DNA of 33,911 nt from Planctomycetota bacterium (lineage in GTDB: Bacteria; Planctomycetota; B15-G4): the NCBI GenBank assembly GCA_029259695.1, contig JAJDEQ010000118.1:1-33911 (forward strand), written 5' to 3'. How positions within the stretch are numbered: the first letter of the stretch is position 1; every line of letters starts with the position of its first letter. The notes under the pieces were generated by a model. That model saw only the letters and a program-made list of their open reading frames with translations, ran no database searches and was not told the DNA's origin. Positions 28,468 through 33,911 of the stretch are shown here, in pieces. The position numbers were made by a program, and so were the translations under genes.

Positions 28468-29520
28468 TCAAGGGGCGTCAGGGGCGTCCGGGCGTGTCTC
28501 GGCTCGCGTCGGCCCGTGATCACGCAGGAGCTTCGTGAACGTGGCCAGGTCGATGTTCGTGCCGCACACGATCACACCCACCCGGCGACCGGCGAGACGC
28601 TCGCGCAGCGGGCCCAGCAGGGCGGCGGTGGCTGCGGCGCCGGCCGGTTCGAGGGCCAGCTTGAGGTCCCGGAAGGCCAGGTCCATGGCGTCGACGAACT
28701 CATGGTCGTCGAGCAGCACGATCTCGTCGATGTAGCGTCGGCACAGGGCGTAGGCGGTCGGGCCGGTGTGCGGCGCGGCGAGGCTGTCGGCGATGGTGTG
28801 CATCGGGCCCAGCCGGGCCGGCTCGCCCGCCGCGAAGCTCTCGGTCATGGTGGCTGCACCGCGGGGCTCCACGCCGTACACCGCGCAGTCAGGCTGCATG
28901 AGCTTGACCGCCGCCGCCACGCCGGACGACAGCCCGCCGCCGCCGATGGGCACGATGACCGCGTCCAGTGAGGGGACGGCCGTGCACAGCTCCATGCCCA
29001 CCGTCGCGGTGCCCAGGGACGTCAGCGGCCCTTCGAAGGGGTGCACGAGCGCGCGGCCTTCGTCGTGCCCGATGCGCTCGACGAGTTCGAAGCCCTCCGC
29101 GGCGTCGTCGACCATGATCAGCTCGGCACCGTAGGCGCGACAGCGTTCGATGCGGAACGGGTTGGCCGTGCTGATCATGACCACCTTGGCCGACGTGCCG
29201 GCCTCCCGCGCGGCGTAGGCCGCGGCGATGGCGTGGTTCCCGGCGCTGATCGCCGTGATGCCCCGCTGGAGTTGCCCCGCCGAGAGGTGGCCCATCACGT
29301 TGAGCGCGCCGCGCACCTTGAACGTCCCCGTGACCTGCAGCAGCTCGAGCTTCAGGTGCACCTCGGTCTCGGCGCCCACCCGGCGCGCGAGTTCATCGCT
29401 CTTCCAGCGGTGCACCGGGGTGGCGAGGATGCGCTCGCCGAGGGCGGCGCGCGTCTGCCGCACCGCTTGCAGGCTGAGGGCTGCCACGGGGTCGGCGTCG
29501 GTGGGCTGGGTGGTGGTCAT
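28468..29520 (-). CDS. Threonine/serine dehydratase-like PLP enzyme
   Basis: A 350-residue fold-type II pyridoxal-phosphate enzyme of the threonine-dehydratase group, which deaminates Thr or Ser to a 2-keto acid. The PLP lysine is K68 in TGTFKVRGA, the substrate loop SAGNHA is at 92-97, the phosphate cup GGGGL is at 193-197, and the strand VIVCGTN lies near the C-terminus. There is no C-terminal ACT regulatory domain, so it resembles the catabolic or racemase-like short forms rather than biosynthetic IlvA. Serine racemase or a 3-hydroxyaspartate dehydratase cannot be excluded. It lies 67 bases after the stop of the large hydrolase gene on the same strand and may share its transcript. No Shine-Dalgarno sequence is obvious before the ATG at 29520. 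Confidence 0.93.
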   Translation of the reverse strand: MTTTQPTDADPVAALSLQAVRQTRAALGERILATPVHRWKSDELARRVGAETEVHLKLELLQVTGTFKVRGALNVMGHLSAGQLQRGITAISAGNHAIAAAYAAREAGTSAKVVMISTANPFRIERCRAYGAELIMVDDAAEGFELVERIGHDEGRALVHPFEGPLTSLGTATVGMELCTAVPSLDAVIVPIGGGGLSSGVAAAVKLMQPDCAVYGVEPRGAATMTESFAAGEPARLGPMHTIADSLAAPHTGPTAYALCRRYIDEIVLLDDHEFVDAMDLAFRDLKLALEPAGAAATAALLGPLRERLAGRRVGVIVCGTNIDLATFTKLLRDHGPTRAETRPDAPDAP

Positions 29521-29587
29521 GGCGCGGTCGTGGTCTCGGCAGACGCTGGTGTGGGGGCTGGTGTCCGGTCGGGTGAGGCGCGGCGCG

Positions 29588-31651
29588 TCACGGTGAGGCG
29601 GCCCAGTCGTAGAGCGCCTCGGCTCGCTGCAGCGCGGCGGCGACGTCCTCTTCGAGCAGGAAGCGCTGCGCCACGAGGTCCCGGGCTGCGCCGCGGGCAC
29701 GGGTCATGTAGTCGGCCTTCGAAGCGTAGAGCGATTCGAGGCTCGGCCGTTCGTCGCCGCCGGCCTGTCGCTGCTCCTCGGTGCGGGGCAGGGGTGCGAT
29801 GGTGCCGAAGAAATCGGTCAGTTCGCCGTTGCCGCCGGCGAGCCCGGCGCGCAGGTGCCAGGGCAGGTAGCTCGCGACCGGCACCAGCAACTCGATGCTC
29901 GGCGTGCCCGCGAGTTCGTTGCCCGACCCGTCGAGTCGGCAGACGAGCGAGGGGAACGCGGGGCCCAGTGCGGGCGGCTGCACGTCGACGATGCCCTGGT
30001 CCCAGCGCTCTCCGTAGTTCGCGCGGTAGGCCTCGTGGATCACGCGCGGCGCTTCGACGCCGGGGATGTGGACCAGGCCCAGGGCCTCGACGGGGACGAG
30101 CGTTCCGTCGTCGATGCGCGGGTATCGGCTGGCGGGTGGTGCGGTGTCGTCCTCGACCCAGTCGAGCAGGTCGACGAGCAGTGCCCGTTCGGTGAGCAGG
30201 AAGTCCAGCGGGTTGCCACGCCACGCGCGGGCGGCGGGCAGGCGGGCCCCGTCCGCCGGCGGGAACTCGCTCACGAAGTGCTGACCACCGGCGAAGTGGT
30301 AGAGGCGTTCGTTGGGCAGCAGCTCCACGTCGGTCTCGCCGTCGGGAGTGGTGTGCAGCAGCGACGCGGCGCGCCCCCAGTACTCGTAGGCCGTGTTGGT
30401 GTAGACGAGCTTGGGCGCGTGACCGGCTGCGATGGCGCGGGTCAGCAGGCCGTCGCTGCGGCCCGTCACCGGGTCGCTCTGCGTGCGGCCGCTGAAAGGG
30501 AACAGGTCGGTGGGGTAGAAGAAGGCCGAGTAGCGGTGCGCATCCCGGGACGGCTGGGCGAAGCGGTGGTTGAAGCTGCCGCGACCGGCGCCGGCGCTGT
30601 GGATCAGCATGCCGTCGAAGGCGCGGTGCCCGTGCTCGTCGCTGTTGAAGCCCTGGTACAGGAAGTGGCGCAGGAAGCGGCCGGTCTGGGAGATGCCGAC
30701 GGCGACGCCGCGCTCGACGGCGAACGGGCAACGCTCGCCGTCCTTCAGCCAGGCCATCGTGTCGCGGATCGCGGCGAGGCCCAGGCCGACCACGGTGGGG
30801 TCACGCGCGCGGTACACCAACTCGTAGATCAGACCGGGCTCGAAGCCTGCATCCAGGGCGATGGCGGAGAATGTGCCGCCCCGTTCGTCCGCGTCCCCGC
30901 GCCCCGTGTCCTCGGCGCCGACGAAGCGCCAGCGGTCCCGCGGCACGACGCGGCGCGGAGCCAGCCGGCCGGCACGCGCGGTGAGCACGTTGGCGGGGTC
31001 TTCGCGATCGTGCACGTCGTAGGGCACGTGCTCCCGGTGGCCGAGGGGCAGCGTCTGCGCCGGCGCGTCGAGGGTCCAGTCACACCGCACCAGCCCGGTC
31101 AGCGGTCCCTCCGGGCCCTGGGCCAGCGGCGCGTACAGCCGCAGGCGTCCGGGTTCGGGCGGCACGTCGAACTGCCAGCCGACCCAGACCACGGTCAGGC
31201 CCAGGCGCATCAGCAGGCCATCGCCGAAGTGTTCAGGCAGGACCGGGTCGCGACTGGATCGCGCGCGGTTGAAGTAGCTGAGCGAGGCCTTGCCCCCCCG
31301 GTTGGAGACCTCCACCAGGGCCGTCCCGCGGGAGCGCTCGGGGTCGACGGGGCGCAACACGACGAAGTCGGCCGCGGTCTCCACCCGCCCGTCGGCGCCC
31401 ACGGGCACCCGCTGCAGGTCCACGATGGACGCGTTGGCCGGGTCGTCCGGCGCGTACGAGAAGTACAGCCGCCCGACGATCTTCTCGTACGGCCCGCCGT
31501 CGCCGAAGGCGACGCCGCCCAGCACCGGTTCACGCCCGTGCAGCTCGAGGCTCTCGACGTGCGCCGTCGCGCTGCCGGCCAGGGCGACGAGCAGCGGCAG
31601 CAGCAGCCATGGCGCCGGTCGTGTCTTGCGCTGGACGAGGACGACGTCCAT
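29588..31651 (-). CDS. Secreted alpha/beta hydrolase (Abhydrolase_10-like)
   Basis: A 687-residue exported hydrolase. The ATG at 31651 follows GACGGAGAAG (Shine-Dalgarno) and starts a signal peptide (WLLLPLLVALAGSATA). The domain architecture matches the large uncharacterised hydrolases I know as the alpha/beta hydrolase domain family PF20091: GRLYFSYAPDDPAN near the N-terminus, LVEVSNRGGK, LGLTVVWVGWQ, the nucleophile elbow GISQTGRFLRHFLYQGFN with S321, and AYEYWGRAASLLHT further on. The acid and histidine cannot be placed with certainty. Substrates in the family are mostly unknown. It lies between two other enzymes on the minus strand, 80 bases after the smaller hydrolase gene and 67 before the dehydratase gene. 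Confidence 0.92.
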   Translation of the reverse strand: MDVVLVQRKTRPAPWLLLPLLVALAGSATAHVESLELHGREPVLGGVAFGDGGPYEKIVGRLYFSYAPDDPANASIVDLQRVPVGADGRVETAADFVVLRPVDPERSRGTALVEVSNRGGKASLSYFNRARSSRDPVLPEHFGDGLLMRLGLTVVWVGWQFDVPPEPGRLRLYAPLAQGPEGPLTGLVRCDWTLDAPAQTLPLGHREHVPYDVHDREDPANVLTARAGRLAPRRVVPRDRWRFVGAEDTGRGDADERGGTFSAIALDAGFEPGLIYELVYRARDPTVVGLGLAAIRDTMAWLKDGERCPFAVERGVAVGISQTGRFLRHFLYQGFNSDEHGHRAFDGMLIHSAGAGRGSFNHRFAQPSRDAHRYSAFFYPTDLFPFSGRTQSDPVTGRSDGLLTRAIAAGHAPKLVYTNTAYEYWGRAASLLHTTPDGETDVELLPNERLYHFAGGQHFVSEFPPADGARLPAARAWRGNPLDFLLTERALLVDLLDWVEDDTAPPASRYPRIDDGTLVPVEALGLVHIPGVEAPRVIHEAYRANYGERWDQGIVDVQPPALGPAFPSLVCRLDGSGNELAGTPSIELLVPVASYLPWHLRAGLAGGNGELTDFFGTIAPLPRTEEQRQAGGDERPSLESLYASKADYMTRARGAARDLVAQRFLLEEDVAAALQRAEALYDWAASP

Positions 31652-31731
31652 GGGGCTTCTCCGTCGGGTGCACGCGGTGCGCCGCGGAGTGTCCCACAAG
31701 CCGGTCACGCCGCGCCACGCAGGCGCTGCAC

Positions 31732-33027
31732 TCAGAGGCCGGCGGCGTCGAAGTAGTCGGCCAGGAAGCTGAGCAGCGGCCAGGCGGCGAACAACGAGGG
31801 GCTGCTGCCGGCGTCGACGTGGCTGAACACGTCGGTCACGTGCAGTTGGACGTCGACCCCGGCGGTGCGCAGGGCGCTCGCCAGTCGGTGAACCGCAGCG
31901 CTCGGCACGACCGGGTCCTGCGCACCGTGCAACAGGAACACCGGGACCCGGGGGGCACGCGTCGGGGACGGGGGAGGCGCGGCTCCGGCGTCGGTCCCTT
32001 CGGCATCAGCCGGCGACAGCGGCGGCAGTGGTGGCAGCGCTGGCAGCGCTGGCAGCGCTGGCAGCGCTGGCAGTGCTGGCAGCGGCGGCAGCGGCGGCAG
32101 CGGTGCTGGTGACAGCGCGTGGCACAGCGGGGCGAGGGGTTCCAGCACGCGCTGCGACAACGCCGGTGCGACGGGGTTGGTCGAGGCGGCGACGGTGAGC
32201 GCGTCCCGGGTCGCGGCCTCGAGCCCCGGGGAGCTCGCGGCCCGTCGGGCCGCGTCCTCTGCGCCAACGCGTCGTGCCAGCAGGTCGTCGAGCAGTTCGG
32301 TTGCCAGCGCGCGATCCGCGGGGGGGACGAGTCGGTTCAGGTTGCCCCGCAGCACCAGCCGGCGGCCTTCGGCCAGCGGGTCGATCAGCTCAGGCGCGTT
32401 GGCCGGCTCGGTCATCCAGCGGTGCAGCAGCTGGTACAGATCGTCGTACGCACCGAAAGCGAACGCGGCCGACAGGCGGTCGCTGAGCCGTTCGTCGGCG
32501 GCGGCGACGAGGCAGTACGAGCCGCCCACCGAGATGCCGAGCAGCGCCACGCGCCCGTCGCGGGCGAGTTCGGCGTCCGCCGCCAGCCACAGCGCGGTGT
32601 CGCGCAGGCGGTCGATGTCACGCTCGTCGAGGCGCAACGAGCGCAGCGCCGGCAGGTCGGGTGTGACCACCGTGGCGCCGCGAGCCGCCAGGGCCCGAGC
32701 CAGGCCCAGCATGCGCGGGTCGTCGGCACCGCCCAGCGCCGCGCCGTGGACCAGGACGAACGCCGGGAGCGGGGCTCGGGCGTCGACGGGCCGCAGCACC
32801 CGGGCGCTCACGTCGCCGTGTTCACAAGGCACGAGCACGCTGTGCTCGTCCACCGCATCGCGCAGGTCCGCTGACGGCCCGAGGGCGTCGCGCAACATCA
32901 GGCCCGCGCGGATCGTGCCGCAGCCCACCGCGCCGGCGCCCAGTCCGCAGGCGGTCAGCAGGACCAGCACCCACGTGCCGACTCGCCTGGTGCGCGGGCG
33001 TGCCGTCGCTGGGCTGGTGGTCGCCAT
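31732..33027 (-). CDS. Lipoprotein alpha/beta hydrolase (esterase/lipase-like) with a Leu-Pro repeat linker
   Basis: A 431-residue hydrolase. The N-terminus is basic then hydrophobic, with two possible lipobox cysteines, C27 (LTAC) and C36 (GAVGC). The fold is a typical esterase: oxyanion strand FVLVHGAALGG at 90-100, nucleophile elbow GISVGGS with S166, acid D371 in LLHGAQDPVVP and H403 in FSHVDAG. Between the lid region and the acid strand, residues about 310-338 are nine LPP/LPA tripeptides encoded by a 9-bp DNA repeat, followed by an acidic and Pro-rich stretch; this is probably a flexible insertion. The ATG at 33027 is preferred over a GTG 9 bases upstream because of a TACGGT box 7 bases before it. 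The substrate is unknown. Confidence 0.9.
   Translation of the reverse strand: MATTSPATARPRTRRVGTWVLVLLTACGLGAGAVGCGTIRAGLMLRDALGPSADLRDAVDEHSVLVPCEHGDVSARVLRPVDARAPLPAFVLVHGAALGGADDPRMLGLARALAARGATVVTPDLPALRSLRLDERDIDRLRDTALWLAADAELARDGRVALLGISVGGSYCLVAAADERLSDRLSAAFAFGAYDDLYQLLHRWMTEPANAPELIDPLAEGRRLVLRGNLNRLVPPADRALATELLDDLLARRVGAEDAARRAASSPGLEAATRDALTVAASTNPVAPALSQRVLEPLAPLCHALSPAPLPPLPPLPALPALPALPALPALPPLPPLSPADAEGTDAGAAPPPSPTRAPRVPVFLLHGAQDPVVPSAAVHRLASALRTAGVDVQLHVTDVFSHVDAGSSPSLFAAWPLLSFLADYFDAAGL
32021..32103. repeat. In-frame 9-bp repeat encoding Leu-Pro-Ala/Leu-Pro-Pro
   Basis: GGCAGCGCT-type units (plus-strand reading) run nine times, with the central five nearly identical. They keep the reading frame of the hydrolase gene, so copy number can change without disrupting the protein. 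Confidence 0.85.
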
Positions 33028-33034
33028 GCGGGTC

Positions 33035-33040
33035 ACCGTA
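33035..33040 (-). promoter_or_regulatory. -10-like box TACGGT, 7 bases before the lipoprotein hydrolase start
   Basis: On the minus strand TACGGT is followed by GACCCGC and the ATG at 33027. The spacing equals that at 6444, 6597 and 18888, again suggesting a leaderless transcript. Confidence 0.35.
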
Positions 33041-33088
33041 CCCGAGAGCCTGCTCGGGGCCTCCCTCCGAGCCGGCGGGCGCGGTCGC

Positions 33089-33403
33089 TCAGCCGTTGCC
33101 GCCGACGAGTTCCTGGCGGAAGCCGCGGTACTCGTCGAGCACGAGCCGGGCCGGCGGGCTGCACGTCTCCAGGCCCTTCTCCTCGTAGCCCACGAGGGTC
33201 TCGGCGCTGGCGAGCAGCTTGTCGATCGCGGCCAGCTTCTCGTCGTGGGACTTGGCGCGCTCGTAGATGTGCATCTCGCTGTAGATGACTTCGCTGTGCT
33301 TCTCGATGTCGGCCGTGACCTCGGGGCCGCACGTCTTGCACAGGCCGAGCTTGTCGACCTTCATCAACAGGCCCTTGTTGCCGCACGCCACGCACTTCGC
33401 CAT
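33089..33403 (-). CDS. Small zinc-ribbon protein of unknown function
   Basis: A 104-residue protein. The first 26 residues hold two CxxC pairs, C4-x-x-C7 (CVACGNKG) and C22-x-x-C25 (CKTCG), a compact zinc ribbon. The rest is helical (DIEKHSEVIYSEMHIYERAK, DEKLAAIDKLLASAETLVGYEE) and ends with a Pro-rich turn and another helix. I recall similar zinc-ribbon plus helix proteins in firmicutes and phages, but cannot name the family. The ATG has a good Shine-Dalgarno sequence (AGAGGAA). It lies 77 bases downstream of topA on the same strand, so a link with DNA topology is possible but unproven. Confidence 0.85.
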   Translation of the reverse strand: MAKCVACGNKGLLMKVDKLGLCKTCGPEVTADIEKHSEVIYSEMHIYERAKSHDEKLAAIDKLLASAETLVGYEEKGLETCSPPARLVLDEYRGFRQELVGGNG

Positions 33404-33480
33404 CGGTTCCTCTTTCGTGGGCGGCGGTCATGCCGCGGTGTCGTCGCCGGTGCCTCGAGCCCGCGGGGGCGAGGCGCGCC

Positions 33481-33911
33481 TCAGCTCTTCTTCTTGGTCG
33501 CGGCCTTCTTCTTGGTGGTCTTCTTCTTCGCGACCTTCTTCTTGGTCGCCTTCTTCTTCGAGGCCTTCTTCTTGGTGGCCTTCTTCTTGCGCGTGGTGGG
33601 TGCCTTTTCCCGGCGGATCTGGATCAGCTCCAGGGCGCGCTCGACGGTCACCGTCTTGGGGTCGTCACCCACGCGCAGCGAGGCGTTGATCTCGCCGTCG
33701 GTGACGTAGGGGCCGAAGCGGCCGTCCTTGAGCACGATCATGGTGCCGTCGGGATCCTCGCCCACTTCGCGCAGGACGGCGGCAGACGCCTTGCGCCCGC
33801 GCTTGGGCTCCTTGAACAGGGCCAGCGCCTGTTCGAGCGTGACGCTGAACAGCTGGTCCTCGGTCTGCAGCGAGCGGCTGTCGGTGCCCTTCTTGAGGTA
33901 GGGACCGTAGC
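33481..33911 (-). CDS. topA: DNA topoisomerase I, C-terminal part (gene runs off the right edge)
   Basis: The last 142 residues of a longer protein; the frame is open to the window edge. Two C-terminal repeats of bacterial topoisomerase I are visible: YGPYLKKG with VTLEQALALF, and FGPYVTDGEINASL with VTVERALELI. These repeats bind single-stranded DNA behind the catalytic core, which lies outside the window. The protein ends in about 36 residues made almost only of Lys, Ala and Thr (KKKATKKKASKKK and similar). Such a basic tail is known to aid processivity and DNA binding in other high-GC bacteria. topA relaxes negative supercoils and is a useful phylogenetic marker. A methionine at 33765 is internal, not a start. 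Confidence 0.93.
   Translation of the reverse strand, partial: YGPYLKKGTDSRSLQTEDQLFSVTLEQALALFKEPKRGRKASAAVLREVGEDPDGTMIVLKDGRFGPYVTDGEINASLRVGDDPKTVTVERALELIQIRREKAPTTRKKKATKKKASKKKATKKKVAKKKTTKKKAATKKKS

Noticed and set aside
29855..31756. Plus-strand open frame of 633 codons opposite the large hydrolase gene
   Set aside because: Antisense shadow in GC-rich sequence; the minus strand carries a signal peptide and a nucleophile motif.

Overview
The window is a GC-rich (about 70 %) bacterial chromosome segment, densely packed with genes on both strands. The gene content points to a planctomycete-like organism (Planctomycetota, possibly one of the marine high-GC lineages), stated as inference. 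The clues are an ECF sigma gene divergent from a large Ser/Thr kinase with a TPR-like tail, a second receptor-type Ser/Thr kinase, a sulfatase, two secreted FG-GAP/VCBS beta-propeller proteins, many lipoproteins, and a C-terminal module in the 16061-17830 protein that I associate with planctomycete secreted proteins. Only two housekeeping genes are present: rpmB (ribosomal protein bL28) and the 3' end of topA. I see no tRNA, rRNA, transposase, integrase or CRISPR array, so this looks like ordinary chromosome rather than a mobile island.

Layout. 1-240: 5' part of a poly-glycine lipoprotein gene (minus). 538-3102: a secreted M1 aminopeptidase fused to a type I phosphodiesterase domain. 3152-6436: minus-strand pair of a secreted HExxH protein followed by a sulfatase lipoprotein. 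6610-8026: overlapping pair of an atypical small kinase and an isoprenylcysteine-methyltransferase-like membrane protein. 8098-11214: minus-strand run of HNH endonuclease, rpmB, S41 peptidase and XRE-cupin regulator. 11403-13604: membrane Ser/Thr kinase with a Cache-like sensor. 13611-18880: minus-strand ASPIC/UnbV lipoprotein, FG-GAP protein and FkbM methyltransferase. 19098-23248: plus-strand pseudopilin-like protein, GNAT acetyltransferase, lipoprotein and choice-of-anchor-X alpha/beta hydrolase. 23336-27392: minus-strand methyltransferase and TPR kinase, with the ECF sigma gene divergent at 27578-28231. 28468-33027: minus-strand threonine-dehydratase-like enzyme and two secreted hydrolases. 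33089-33911: small zinc-ribbon protein and topA 3' end.

Three regulatory themes stand out. First, a recurrent -10-like element, TAGANTGCG, precedes four leadered genes, and TANNNT boxes lie only 6-10 bases before the start codon of seven others, which suggests leaderless transcription. Second, the XRE-cupin regulator has two matching 16-bp inverted repeats 20 bp apart, the nearer one overlapping its own -10 box, a clear candidate autorepression site. Third, the ECF sigma factor has serines in place of most of the acidic region 2.2 motif and sits opposite a Ser/Thr kinase with no anti-sigma gene in view, which suggests activation by phosphorylation. GC-rich tandem repeat arrays also sit at or just after several stop codons. 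In one of them the sigma gene's stop codon is one base away from the tryptophan codon of the repeat unit.
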